DNA of 64,000 nt from Thermohalobaculum xanthum (GTDB lineage: Bacteria; Pseudomonadota; Alphaproteobacteria; Rhodobacterales; Rhodobacteraceae). The notes under the pieces are model-generated. The model was not told the DNA's origin and did no database searches. It saw only the letters and a list, made by a program, of their open reading frames with translations. Of the stretch, positions 36,267 to 45,443 are shown piece after piece; the first letter of the stretch is position 1, and the number at the start of each line of letters is the position of its first letter. Made by a program: the position numbers and the translations under genes. The stretch is taken from NCBI RefSeq assembly GCF_016623495.1, contig NZ_JAEHHL010000006.1, forward strand, positions 248,001 to 312,000, given 5' to 3'.

Positions 36267-38773
36267 TTCCAGAACCCTTGCCAGCCGTCGCGCAGCTCCG
36301 CGCGCCCCATATCCTGCACGATCGGGTAGAGGCGGTTCGAGACGATCAGGCGCTGTCCGCCATCGCGGGTCACCGGGCGCACGATCGTTGAGATGGTCGA
36401 CCGCGTCTCGAAGGGCAGCGTCCAGTTGAGCGGGATGGTGAGAATGAGCCCCTTGTCGAAGCTGCCTTCGCCGAACTCGGAGAAGGGGACATCGGTGAAC
36501 GTCGCGAAGGCGCCAAGTTCCCATCCGTTGGGGAAGCGCCTCTTCACCGTCAGTGTGCCGCCCCAGTCCCCGGCCAGGTACCGTCCGACGTCGACTTGCG
36601 TGCTCACCCCGTACCATCCGGTGTCCCAGTAAAGGCTGGCGTGACCGGTGAACACGTCGTAATCGCGAAAGCCGAAGAGCTGGTTGAAATCCCGCTGCTT
36701 GACCCAGTTCATTTCGAGGCCGAGCCCCCAGCTCTGCTCGACCGGCTGCCAAAGCACTTCGCCGCTCACCCCGCCGAACATGCCCTCGAGCAGGCCGACG
36801 GACAGGCGCCCGTAAATGTCGTCGTCGAGCTTTCTCAGGTAGTCGCCGGTGAATCTCTGGATCCCCGGATCTCCTTCGCGCAGGTAAAGAGCATTGTCCG
36901 AGCGGACGCGGGGCAGGACCGAGTCGCTCACGAGTTCGATCTGGTCGAGGTTCCCGACGATCCGTTTGGCCACACTCCCATTGACGCTGAGCCCGGGGAG
37001 GAACTCGATACCGCCGCTCACGACACCGTCGAGGTCCGCACGCACCGGCGAGTCCGGATCGAAGTAGTTGACCCGCACGGCGGGCTCGAGTGACCAGTAG
37101 GGGCGCGGGAACAGGTCCATGGTTCGCCCAACATCGCGCCAGTGCCTCGGCTCGGCGTCCTGGACGCTGGCCGACAGCCAGACGGAGCGCGCCGCATCGG
37201 GGCGTCCGACATAGTCCTCCAGCGACGAGCGTTTGATCATCACGCTGACGACGGGCAGGCTGTTCTCGACCGGGATGATTTCGAACAACTCGACCGACGG
37301 TGGCATGACGGCTGCAAGTGCGCGAGCGGTGCGACCGACGGCGCGTGGCGTGGCGCGGAACTTCTGGTTCTCGATGTAGACCGAGACCTCGCGCGCCTTG
37401 AGATCGATGCCGAAGAGGCCGATCTGGTCGGCGTCCAGCGCGACCACAAGCTGCTCGACAATCTCTTGCCGGCCAGCCTCGTCGTCGTACCAGTCGGTCG
37501 GGTAATCCGCCCCTTTCCGTACCTCAGCACGCACCGCTTCCTGCCCCGCCTGGCGCAGCGCGACGGTGCAGATCGGTGTGCCGTCGGCGTGGCGAAACGT
37601 GACGGCATCGATGAGGCCATATTCGGCGTCTATCGCCTTCGCGGCCTGGTCCGGACAAACGTAATCCGCAGCACTGGGAAGTGTCGCTGTCGCCCAGCGC
37701 AGCCCGTTGGGCCCGGTATCGACTTCGACGCTCTCGATCCCGCTGTCCTCGTAGCGCACCATTGCCGGGGAGCCCGTCATGACATTGCGCAGGTCGCCAA
37801 GCTGAGGTGCCGCCACGGCCGGGTCCGGGGCTGGGCGCGGCTGGATCGGTCTTCCCGCCGGCTCGTCGTCGAAGTCCAGAAGCGGCTCGAACGGGTTCAC
37901 GCTGATGGTTACGCGCACGCCGAACTCCGAGCCGTACATGTAGTATGCGCCGACGCCGATGTTTTCCAGAGGTCGGTATTCGGCCCCGAAGTTCAGAGGA
38001 ATGTTGGGCTCGAACCCCGCCGGGCCGCCTTCGCGGGTGTACTCATCGTCGCTGTACTCGGCCTTGAGCACCAGCCCATCGATCGGCGTTCGCCAGGAGA
38101 GGCCGCCGAAGAACCCCATGTCTTTGCCCGAGAAGAAATCGCCGAAGTTGACGGTGCCACCAGTGTCGGCCGGCCCGGCGCGGGTGCAGAACGTGTTGTC
38201 GTTGAAGCAGAGCGGGTTTCCGACGGAATTGGTGCCCGCGAAGCGTCCCCAGCCGATGCCACCGGTGATCGCCAGGTCGCCATCAAAAAAGTGTTTCGTT
38301 CCCGCGAAGTATTCGCCCGAGTAGATGCCTGTGCCGAGGAAGTCCTGGAACCCGAGGACCACCGAGGGCCATTCCGGGCCCTCTCTGATGAACCGGAACT
38401 TCACGTCGAAGCTGCGATCGTAGAGCGTTTCGCCCGGTCCAAAGAAATCGTTGAGGATCGAGTAGCGAAAGGCGGCCTCCACGCCGGGGAAGATCTGCGC
38501 AGAGAGCGTGTTGCGCAGAAAGCCTCCGAAATATCCCGATGTGAACGACAGTTGGGCATCGGGCTGCATGTCGGCACTCGGCAGGTCGATGAGGCCTGTC
38601 ATGCCGTTGATGTTGTGCGTCGGGCGCGGTGGCGGCTCGGGTTCCTCGCCGCGTGCCTCTCGGTCAGCAAACATCACGAGAGCGAGAACCGTGGCGAGGC
38701 ACGTCACCGACGCGCTATGGAACGCTCCGAGCGGATGCAGACGACCCCTGCCCAAGGGCTCCCTCCCCAACAC
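36263..38773 (-). CDS. gfcD: YjbH/GfcD-family outer-membrane beta-barrel protein
   Basis: The 836-residue protein has a signal peptide, then THNINGMTGLIDLPSADMQPDAQLS, the canonical opening of YjbH, and alternating aromatic beta-strands typical of an outer-membrane barrel in both halves, with a soluble middle domain at about 330-560. It ends FWK, an aromatic-containing terminus like other barrels. YjbH/GfcD acts with GfcB and Wza in group-4-type polysaccharide export. The frame opens with GTG at 38773 without a good ribosome-binding site; a GTG at about 38707, which gives MTCLATVLALVMF as signal start, may be the real one. The gene is divergent from wza across a region with a 17-bp palindrome. 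Confidence 0.85.
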   Translation of the reverse strand: MLGREPLGRGRLHPLGAFHSASVTCLATVLALVMFADREARGEEPEPPPRPTHNINGMTGLIDLPSADMQPDAQLSFTSGYFGGFLRNTLSAQIFPGVEAAFRYSILNDFFGPGETLYDRSFDVKFRFIREGPEWPSVVLGFQDFLGTGIYSGEYFAGTKHFFDGDLAITGGIGWGRFAGTNSVGNPLCFNDNTFCTRAGPADTGGTVNFGDFFSGKDMGFFGGLSWRTPIDGLVLKAEYSDDEYTREGGPAGFEPNIPLNFGAEYRPLENIGVGAYYMYGSEFGVRVTISVNPFEPLLDFDDEPAGRPIQPRPAPDPAVAAPQLGDLRNVMTGSPAMVRYEDSGIESVEVDTGPNGLRWATATLPSAADYVCPDQAAKAIDAEYGLIDAVTFRHADGTPICTVALRQAGQEAVRAEVRKGADYPTDWYDDEAGRQEIVEQLVVALDADQIGLFGIDLKAREVSVYIENQKFRATPRAVGRTARALAAVMPPSVELFEIIPVENSLPVVSVMIKRSSLEDYVGRPDAARSVWLSASVQDAEPRHWRDVGRTMDLFPRPYWSLEPAVRVNYFDPDSPVRADLDGVVSGGIEFLPGLSVNGSVAKRIVGNLDQIELVSDSVLPRVRSDNALYLREGDPGIQRFTGDYLRKLDDDIYGRLSVGLLEGMFGGVSGEVLWQPVEQSWGLGLEMNWVKQRDFNQLFGFRDYDVFTGHASLYWDTGWYGVSTQVDVGRYLAGDWGGTLTVKRRFPNGWELGAFATFTDVPFSEFGEGSFDKGLILTIPLNWTLPFETRSTISTIVRPVTRDGGQRLIVSNRLYPIVQDMGRAELRDGWQGFWK

Positions 38774-38846
38774 GTGGCAACACTACATTTTGTGATGTGG
38801 GCCAGCAAGCGCCTGAGCCATAGTCGAGCGGACGGCGGATCGGCGT

Positions 38847-38863
38847 TGTGCCAGAATGGCACA
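38847..38863. promoter_or_regulatory. 17-bp palindrome between gfcD and wza, with a second partial copy
   Basis: TGTGCCAGAATGGCACA is a perfect 7-3-7 inverted repeat in the 314-bp divergent region (38774-39087). A partial copy, TGTGACAGAATGACGGC, lies at 38966-38982, closer to wza. Together they look like a primary and a secondary operator for a dimeric regulator of the capsule-secretion genes. Confidence 0.5.
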
Positions 38864-39087
38864 GGGCGAGCCTTGGTGCCCTGGCGGTTCCGCCGCTCCG
38901 CCGAAGGAGCACCGCGCTCAAGGAGCCCCATGCCTTGCGTGGCCACCCCATGGACCCGGCGCGGATGTGACAGAATGACGGCAGGGCCCCGTCGAGTCTG
39001 GTGGCCGAGGAAGTCTCGCTTAACCGCAACCCCATGGGATGGTATGAAAACCCTTGGTGACCAAGGTCGGTTGATGGGGGGCTTCTC

Positions 39088-40470
39088 ATGCCGCTGCGGG
39101 CGGGACTTCTCTGCGCACTGGTATTTGGCCTGACGGGCTGTGGCGTGATCTACACGGTTCCGGCGGTCAGCGAGGGGAAGAACGCTCCATTCTACAAGAC
39201 TGACCTCGATGTGCAGGTCGTGCCGCTCAACTACGAAACGGCGGCTGCCGCAAACCTCGAGCCGTATATCCCGCCGCGCCTGCCGGTAGCCTTCCAGCCG
39301 AATGCCGCGGAGACGGTCCGTCTGGCGTCCTACGGAACTGCCCGCCCGTTGCCGGCGCCGACCGCGCGCAGGGCGACCCGTCCCGCTCCCGTCGTTGACC
39401 GGATCCCGCCGGCGGTCGACCCGGGCCCCTACCGGATTGGCTTGGGGGACGTGCTCTTGCTGAGCGTGAGTTCGGAGGGCACGACCATTGCCGGCCTGCC
39501 GGCGCTGATCGCCTCGCAATCCAAGCGTGAAGGCTACACGGTCCAGGACGACGGCGCGATCGCCGTGCCCGATGTCGGGCGCATTCGCGTCGACGGCATG
39601 ACGCTGAAAGATGCCGAAGAGGCGATCTTCAAGGCGCTCGTCGCAGCCGGTGTTCGGCCCGCCTTCACTCTCGAGGTCGCCGAGTTCAACTCGCGCCGCG
39701 TCTCGATCGGCGGCATGGTGGGCTCGCCGTCCCTCGTTCCGATCACCTTGCAGCCGCTCAGCCTCGAGGTGGCTTTGAACGTTGCTGGCGGTATCGCTGC
39801 GCAGGATCCCGAAATCACGAAGATCCAGATCTTCCGAGGCGGCGAGATCTACCAGATCGGTCTTCAGACCTATCTCAGCAACCCCGGCCTCGGTAAGTTG
39901 GTCCTGCTGGACGGCGACAGCATCTATGTCGGCTTCCCGCCTGATCTCGCGGGCGAGGCAGAGCGCTATTTTCAGGAGCAGCTGCTTCTGCGCGGTCAGG
40001 AACTGGCGGAGATCGACCGTCGTAAGGCGGTCGAGGACGAGATCGAGGCGAAGCTCGAGCGCGATCGTTCCCTCTTCAAGGAGCGCCTCGAGCTTGGGGC
40101 AGTGCAGCGCCCCTACGCCTTCATAGCTGGTGAGGTAGGTAACTCGCAGGTCGAGCTGCCCTTCGAGGGATACATGAGCCTATCCAACGTCCTTCTGGGC
40201 GAGGGAGGGCGTATGAACCTCGCGACGGCCGATTACGCCGAGATCTACGTGTTGCGCCGGTCCTCCGATCCCGAGCGTGTTGGCGGGGTGACGGCCTATC
40301 ATCTCGATGCGGAGAACGCGGCCAACTTGACGGTCGCGGCCGATTTCCGAATGCGTCCGAACGATCTCGTCTTTGTTTCGTCCCAGCTTGTGACCGACTG
40401 GAACCGGGCCCTGAGCCAGCTCACCCCGTCGTTCTTCCTGCAGTTCCCGAGCCAGGTGGCGGCCTTCTAG
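39088..40470 (+). CDS. wza: Polysaccharide export outer-membrane lipoprotein (Wza/GfcE, OPX family)
   Basis: The 460-residue lipoprotein forms the outer-membrane polysaccharide channel. Features: lipobox GLTGC (Cys18), a PES domain opening YRIGLGDVLLLSVSSEG near 114 with DDGAIAVPDVGRIRVDGMTL, and two SLBB domains (RRVSIGGMVGSPSLVPITLQP and PYAFIAGEVGNSQVELPFEG). Between the SLBB domains a charged helix (about 290-340) predicts a coiled coil, an insertion found in long KpsD-like OPX proteins. Wza normally docks on a Wzc-type tyrosine kinase, encoded at 49506-51728. ATG 39088 gives the lipoprotein signal. The upstream palindrome may control it. Confidence 0.92.
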   Translation: MPLRAGLLCALVFGLTGCGVIYTVPAVSEGKNAPFYKTDLDVQVVPLNYETAAAANLEPYIPPRLPVAFQPNAAETVRLASYGTARPLPAPTARRATRPAPVVDRIPPAVDPGPYRIGLGDVLLLSVSSEGTTIAGLPALIASQSKREGYTVQDDGAIAVPDVGRIRVDGMTLKDAEEAIFKALVAAGVRPAFTLEVAEFNSRRVSIGGMVGSPSLVPITLQPLSLEVALNVAGGIAAQDPEITKIQIFRGGEIYQIGLQTYLSNPGLGKLVLLDGDSIYVGFPPDLAGEAERYFQEQLLLRGQELAEIDRRKAVEDEIEAKLERDRSLFKERLELGAVQRPYAFIAGEVGNSQVELPFEGYMSLSNVLLGEGGRMNLATADYAEIYVLRRSSDPERVGGVTAYHLDAENAANLTVAADFRMRPNDLVFVSSQLVTDWNRALSQLTPSFFLQFPSQVAAF

Positions 40471-40612
40471 CACCCGTCCGCGCCGCGTGAGCGCCGTTTT
40501 CTGGCATGGCTCTGCACAGTCCGAATTCGGCGCAATCGGAGATGCTGCTGGAAAACGATGCGCCGTGACGATACCTTAGGCTGCTGAAAGGCGCGTAGCC
40601 ATAGGAGCCGGA

Positions 40613-41254
40613 ATGCCTTCTGAGCGTCCGAGCTGTGTAAAACCAAATACCGCATGCGGCAGGTCTCCTGCTCGGCGCGCCTGCGTTTTCCCCACTTGCT
40701 CGCGACGCCGCTCTCGAGCCGCAGTCGGTGCCGTTACCGCGGTCTCGCTTGTCCTGTCGGCGCTGGCGCCGGCCACCGCATTGGCGCAAGAAACGCTTGC
40801 TGCCGTGACCCCGGGTGATCAGCTCACGCCGGGCCCTCAGGCCGGTGCAGGTGAAGCCGAGCGCTGCAAGTATGTCCGCGCCGTCAAGGGGGACACGCCT
40901 TTCCTCCTCGAGGAGGATGAGTACCAGTCCTCGGACGTCGACCCCTTTTATCTGACCCGCAACGACACGCACTTGCCCGCGGAGTTCCAGGCCCCGCCCA
41001 ACAGGCGCGCGCGCTGCCTGTCCGGATTTGGCGTCTTGATCGATCCTGGCAGCGCCGCCTCTGCCGCGAGTGGCGCGGCGGGCGGGGCTGCGGCGGGTTC
41101 CGGTTTCGCGGCAGCCGGAGCGATCGGGGCGATTTCCCTGCCGGTCGTCGCGGCCGCGGTCATCATTCCGGCCGCCGTGGTCGGCGCTATCGTGGCGACA
41201 TCCGGCAACGGCTCTTCCGCCACACAGACAACGGGTAATCCTCCCAACCAGTGA
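40613..41254 (+). CDS. Secreted Ala/Gly-rich protein, GfcA/YjbE-like by composition
   Basis: The 213-residue protein has a long basic N-terminus followed by a signal-like helix (AVGAVTAVSLVLSALAPATALA, cleavage about 58), a soluble part with two cysteines, and an Ala/Gly-rich hydrophobic stretch (about 150-198) ending in a Ser/Thr/Asn tail GNGSSATQTTGNPPNQ. That end resembles GfcA/YjbE, the small protein of unknown role encoded beside GfcBCD in group-4 capsule loci. I do not recognise a defined domain. ATG 40613 may be too early; a start nearer residue 35 would give a normal signal peptide. It lies between wza and the CHASE2 cyclase. Confidence 0.6.
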   Translation: MPSERPSCVKPNTACGRSPARRACVFPTCSRRRSRAAVGAVTAVSLVLSALAPATALAQETLAAVTPGDQLTPGPQAGAGEAERCKYVRAVKGDTPFLLEEDEYQSSDVDPFYLTRNDTHLPAEFQAPPNRRARCLSGFGVLIDPGSAASAASGAAGGAAAGSGFAAAGAIGAISLPVVAAAVIIPAAVVGAIVATSGNGSSATQTTGNPPNQ

Positions 41255-41341
41255 CCGGGACGCTGGTGTGGTGTTCTCCACCTGGCGTGCCCATGATTTG
41301 CGAGCACATCTAACGCGAGAGCTCACCTGGAGGACGGCTTA

Positions 41342-43618
41342 TTGGTGCTGCGGAGCAGGAAGATCAGGTCGACGCAGGACGCCGAGCAGAAACCGCGCGA
41401 CGCCCGATGGCACAGATTCCTCAGCTATCACCTCGGCGTCATCCTCATAAGCCTTGTCGCCATCGCGTGCCTGATCACCCTTCGGGTGCTGGATCCCTTC
41501 GTTCTGCGAGAAGCCCGGCAGACGGCTTTCGATCTTCTGCAGCGGGCCGAACCGCGCACCTACATCGACGCACCGATCAAGATCGTCGATATCGACGAGC
41601 GATCGCTCGAAAAGCTCGGTCAGTGGCCCTGGCCGCGTGACCAGTTGGCGGAACTGGTCGACCGCCTGCACGCCGCGGGTGCGGCCGCTGTCGCTTTCGA
41701 CTTCCTGTTCGTCGAGCAGGACCGCATGACGTCCAGCGACTTGCGTCCGGAGGTGCCGGCGCCGGTGCCCCGCGCAACCGAAGGTGGCCTTGTCACCATC
41801 AGCAAGATCAGCAACGACGAGATTTTCGCGGATGCCTTGCGGCGCGGGAATGTGGTCCTGGGGTTCGGCTCGTCCTCCCAGGTCTCCGAGTTGCCGCCAG
41901 TGAAGGCCGGCTTCGCATTCACGGGCGACGATCCCGCACCCTATATCACGAAACTGCCTGGCGGCGCGCGACTGTTGCCGGTTCTGGCGGACGCCGCGGC
42001 CGGGGTGGGGTCCGTCAATCTTAGGGCGGACAACTCCGCAAGAGCTGTCCGGGTCGTCCAGCTTCTCTGGTCCGACGGCGAAGATCTCTATCCCAGTCTG
42101 ATCACTGAATCCCTGCGGATCGCGCAGGGCGCCCAGACCTATGTCGTCCACGCCGATGAAGGGGCCGGGCGGGTGCAGTCACTGAGGCTCGGCGGGTTTG
42201 ATGTCCCGACCGGTCCGCGCGGAGAGTTGTTTCTTTACTACACCAAGTACCTGCCCGAGAGGTATGTGAGCGCCGCGGACATCTTCGACAACGAACGCCT
42301 GACCGCGCTGGTACCCGATCTGACGGGCAAGATCATCCTTATCGGCACCTCGGCGACAGGGCTGTTCGATCTTCACCGGACTGCCCTTGGACAAACCGTG
42401 CCCGGCGTAGAGATGCACGCCCAGGCGATGGAACAGATCATCCACCAGCAGTTCCTCGTCAGGAAGGACTGGACGCGCACCGCCGAGGTCCTCGCGATGA
42501 TCATCGCCTGCCTTTCGGTGAGTCTTGTGACGATCTTCGGCACGGCGCAGACCGCACTTCTCGTCGGCGCGGCGATTTCGGCCGTCATCTCCTTGGGGGT
42601 GTGGTACAGCTTTCGCGATCTTGGCGTGCTGGTGGATTTCAGTTTCCCGCTCGGGAGCGGTCTCGCGGTCTGGTTCGTCGTGACGATCTTCCGCTATGTC
42701 GTGACCGATCGGGAGAAACGCGGAATTCGCACGGCGTTCAGCCGCTATGTTCATCCCGAGGTCCTCAAGGATATCGAACGAAATTACAGTCACGTGCAGC
42801 TCGGGGGTGAAAACTGCGATCTGACCGTGATGTTTACGGACGTGCGGAACTTCACGCCGTTGAGCGAGCGTCTTGCGCCTGAAGAGGTCGTGAGCTTTCT
42901 GAACCGCCTGCTTGGCAGGCTCGGAAGCGAGATCACTCAAGAGGCCGGCGTGATCGACAAGTTCATCGGCGACTCGGTCATGGCGTTCTGGAATGCGCCG
43001 CTGCGCCAGCCAGATCATTGCAGGCGCGCATGCGCCGCAGCGTTGAAGATGCGCGCGGCCGTTGAAGAGATGAATGCCGAACAGTCCTTCGGGTTGCCGG
43101 AGCACGTGGCCCGGGACGGGCCGATCGAAATCGGCGTCGGCATCAATACCGGCCCAGCTTGCGTCGGCAACGTCGGCTCGGCCGAGCGCTTCAACTATTC
43201 GGCCATCGGTGACGCCGTCAATGTCGCGGCGCGGGCCGAATCGGCATGCAAGGAGGTCGGATATGACCTCGTTGTCTGCCGCTCGACCGCCGAACAGGTG
43301 CCCGACTTCGCTTTCCTCGATGCCGGAGGCGTTGCGCTGAAGGGGAAGACCAGCCGCGTCAGCCTGATGGTGCTGGTCGGCGACGAGACGGTCAGCGGCT
43401 CGCCGGACTTCGCGGCGTTGCGGGAGAAGCATGCACGCCTGCTCGAGGCCCTCGGTCGAAGAGATCCGTCCTCGATCGAGGAGGCTCTCGAGGCCTGCCG
43501 GCCTCTCGCGCGACGTTTTGGCCCCAAGCTTGTCGAGTTCATCAACAAGATGCCGACGCGGCTGGAGGATTTTGCGGCACCCGAGACCGTCGAACTGGAA
43601 CTCATACCAGCCAGTTGA
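41342..43618 (+). CDS. CHASE2-domain class III adenylate/guanylate cyclase
   Basis: The 758-residue membrane protein has an N-terminal helix (about 28-48), a periplasmic CHASE2 sensor domain (about 55-390, including PIKIVDIDERSLEKLGQWPW), three closely spaced helices (about 393-460) and a cytoplasmic class III cyclase domain (about 490-690). The cyclase metal residues are the Asp in LTVMFTDVRNFTPLS and the second Asp in KFIGDSVMAFWNAP, both present, so it should be active. It makes cAMP or cGMP in response to an unknown periplasmic cue. The TTG at 41342, eight bases after GGAGG, is taken; GTG 41345 is an alternative. A FecR-domain protein follows, a common pairing. Confidence 0.9.
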   Translation: MVLRSRKIRSTQDAEQKPRDARWHRFLSYHLGVILISLVAIACLITLRVLDPFVLREARQTAFDLLQRAEPRTYIDAPIKIVDIDERSLEKLGQWPWPRDQLAELVDRLHAAGAAAVAFDFLFVEQDRMTSSDLRPEVPAPVPRATEGGLVTISKISNDEIFADALRRGNVVLGFGSSSQVSELPPVKAGFAFTGDDPAPYITKLPGGARLLPVLADAAAGVGSVNLRADNSARAVRVVQLLWSDGEDLYPSLITESLRIAQGAQTYVVHADEGAGRVQSLRLGGFDVPTGPRGELFLYYTKYLPERYVSAADIFDNERLTALVPDLTGKIILIGTSATGLFDLHRTALGQTVPGVEMHAQAMEQIIHQQFLVRKDWTRTAEVLAMIIACLSVSLVTIFGTAQTALLVGAAISAVISLGVWYSFRDLGVLVDFSFPLGSGLAVWFVVTIFRYVVTDREKRGIRTAFSRYVHPEVLKDIERNYSHVQLGGENCDLTVMFTDVRNFTPLSERLAPEEVVSFLNRLLGRLGSEITQEAGVIDKFIGDSVMAFWNAPLRQPDHCRRACAAALKMRAAVEEMNAEQSFGLPEHVARDGPIEIGVGINTGPACVGNVGSAERFNYSAIGDAVNVAARAESACKEVGYDLVVCRSTAEQVPDFAFLDAGGVALKGKTSRVSLMVLVGDETVSGSPDFAALREKHARLLEALGRRDPSSIEEALEACRPLARRFGPKLVEFINKMPTRLEDFAAPETVELELIPAS

Positions 43619-43873
43619 TCCACGGCAGATATCGCTGAGGGAGATGGCAGGTCGGGCGGGCTCCGGCGCTTCCAGCGCGCGGATGCGGCAAAGCAACCCT
43701 CACGTGCATCGGGGTGTCATCGTTCTAGAATGGCGCGACGGCTGGTGGTATAAGGGCATTAATGAGTTTGACAGAAATGAGGCGCCCCGGCGCGCATGGG
43801 CCTTGATATCCTCCACGCGCGAGAATTGCAGAAGGCCACGCCTCAAGTAGCAAATGAGTGAGAGTTTTTGAGT

Positions 43874-44389
43874 ATGAAGCGCATCCTCACAATCTTCCTC
43901 GCTGCCTTGGTCACCGTGACCGGGGTCGAGGTTGCTGACGCCGAGCGCATCGGCGAGGCGGTGGCTGTCGTGGATAACGCCACCACCGAGGGCACTGTGG
44001 GCCAGCAGCCGCTCAAGACGGGCATGCAAGTCTCTCTTGGCGACCGCGTGACGACCGACGGGAACGGCGAGGTCGCGTTCCGGTTTAACGACGGAACGAG
44101 GATGGTGGTGGGACCCAATTCCAGCCTGGTACTGGACTCGTTCGTCTTCCGGGGCAGGGCTGCCGACAACCAGTTCGTCGTTCGGGCTTTCAGTGGCGCC
44201 TTCCGCTTCATCACCGGCGGCGGCCAGAAGGACGCCTACCTGATCCAGACGCCCGCCGCGACGATCGGCGTCCGCGGCACCATCTTTGATTTCTCCGTGA
44301 CGCCGGGCGAGACCAACCTGCTCTTGCTCGAGGGCGGTGCGAGCGTGTGTGGCGTCAACGGGCGCTGCACACTGGCTGACGCTCAATAG
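43874..44389 (+). CDS. FecR-domain periplasmic protein
   Basis: The 171-residue protein has a signal peptide (KRILTIFLAALVTVTGVEVADA) and a FecR domain with LKTGMQVSLGDRVTTDGNGE near 48-67, MVVGPNSSLVLDSFVF near 77-92, and PAATIGVRGTIFDFSV near 128-143. There is no FecR N-terminal anti-sigma domain; such secreted FecR proteins often occur beside CHASE2 cyclases and may bind a ligand or polymer in the periplasm. It stops soon after the FecR fold (LADAQ), shorter than many relatives, and the next 500 bp hold no gene, so a truncated C-terminus is possible. ATG 43874 chosen over TTG 43868. Confidence 0.83.
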   Translation: MKRILTIFLAALVTVTGVEVADAERIGEAVAVVDNATTEGTVGQQPLKTGMQVSLGDRVTTDGNGEVAFRFNDGTRMVVGPNSSLVLDSFVFRGRAADNQFVVRAFSGAFRFITGGGQKDAYLIQTPAATIGVRGTIFDFSVTPGETNLLLLEGGASVCGVNGRCTLADAQ

Positions 44390-44900
44390 ACATATCCGAA
44401 GCTTGGCCCATGGCTGCAAGAACCTGCATGAGCGCGGTCGGGCGTAGCTGGGCGCACCGCGGAACTTGGCGACATCGAGGGCGGAACGCTGTTTCGGACG
44501 TCTGGCGACGTGGTCGCGATCGCCGCAATGGTTGCGGCTTGATCAGGCGCATACTGCATCGCGCCCTGGACGAAACGGCTGGCCGAAGACACACCGGAGA
44601 TTTCCGGGGTCTGAATTGACGGGGAGTATCCGGGAGATCAGCCTTTGGTCGAGGCGTCTAGGCCGAGAACGCATCTACCATATCGAAGCGGAGCCGCCTG
44701 GGCGAAGGTCGACCTCTCGAAAATTTCTGCCGCGGCCCGAGCGGGCATGTCATGGTGGGCCAGAAGGAAGGTGGCATGACAGCTGACGCGGGCCGGGAGA
44801 AAGCGCTTGCGAGGACGCCGGACCTGCGGGTTCGTCTGCTTAATTCGCGGTGTCAGCGCCCTGCTTGCGGCGCCGCGCAAGGAGCCGGGGGCGGAGGGGG
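44390..44900. other. Non-coding stretch with an inverted repeat before the RfaH-like gene
   Basis: No convincing gene lies in these 511 bp. The frames after the FecR stop (for example LGDIEGGTLFRTSGDVVAIA at about 44468-44527) might be decayed coding DNA. TGTCATG (44748-44754) and CATGACA (44775-44781) form an inverted repeat with 20-bp spacing, 120 bp before the RfaH-like start, and may be an operator. Confidence 0.4.
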
Positions 44901-45443
44901 ATGACGCGCGGCAGTGTCGAGGAACCGGACGAGTTGGACCCGCGCTGGTACGTGGTCCGCAGCAAGCCGCATAAGGAGAGCTTTGCTGGGGCGAACCTCG
45001 AGAACCAGGGATTCCAGGTCTTTCTGCCGAAGCTACTCAAGACCGTGCGTCACGCGCGCCGAACACGCGAGGTCCGTGCCGCTCTCTTCCCCCGCTACCT
45101 GTTCGTGAGGCTGGATCTCGCCAGCGGCCCCTGGCGCGCGGTGATGGGGACCTATGGCGTGTCCCAGCTGGTGACCGATGGCTCGCTCCCGATTGCCGCT
45201 CCCCGCGGCCTTGTGGAGAGCCTGATTGCGGCCGCCGATCCGGCGGGCGTCGTTGACCTCACGCGAGAACTCCGACCGGGACAAGCGGTCGAACTCCTGA
45301 GTGGCCCTCTGGCGGGACAGGTCGGACGCCTCGTGGCCCTCGACGGCGCGGGTCGAGCACGGGTCCTCCTCGAACTTCTCGGCGCCGAGCGGGAGATTTC
45401 TCTGCCGTCCTCCGAGTTGGCGCCAACTGGCGGCAGAGCGTGA
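44901..45443 (+). CDS. NusG-family transcription antiterminator (RfaH-like paralogue)
   Basis: The 180-residue protein has a NusG N-terminal domain (RWYVVRSKPHKESFAGANLENQ, then FPRYLFVRLDL) and a C-terminal KOW domain (RPGQAVELLSGPLAGQVGRL). Its divergence from housekeeping NusG and its position in a polysaccharide locus point to a specialised RfaH/UpxY/LoaP-type factor that keeps RNA polymerase elongating through long EPS operons. No ops-like element was identified. The ATG at 44901 follows GGAGGGGG closely and is preferred over 44850. It stands alone on the + strand, convergent with a methyltransferase, so it acts in trans. Confidence 0.87.
   Translation: MTRGSVEEPDELDPRWYVVRSKPHKESFAGANLENQGFQVFLPKLLKTVRHARRTREVRAALFPRYLFVRLDLASGPWRAVMGTYGVSQLVTDGSLPIAAPRGLVESLIAAADPAGVVDLTRELRPGQAVELLSGPLAGQVGRLVALDGAGRARVLLELLGAEREISLPSSELAPTGGRA

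Noticed and set aside
36596-39133. Long + strand frames opposite gfcD
   Set aside because: They are antisense to the YjbH-type barrel, which has family motifs and a coupled partner gene; the + frames show no motif.
42179-43696. 505-codon minus-strand frame opposite the cyclase
   Set aside because: Antisense shadow; the + strand frame has CHASE2 and class III cyclase motifs.
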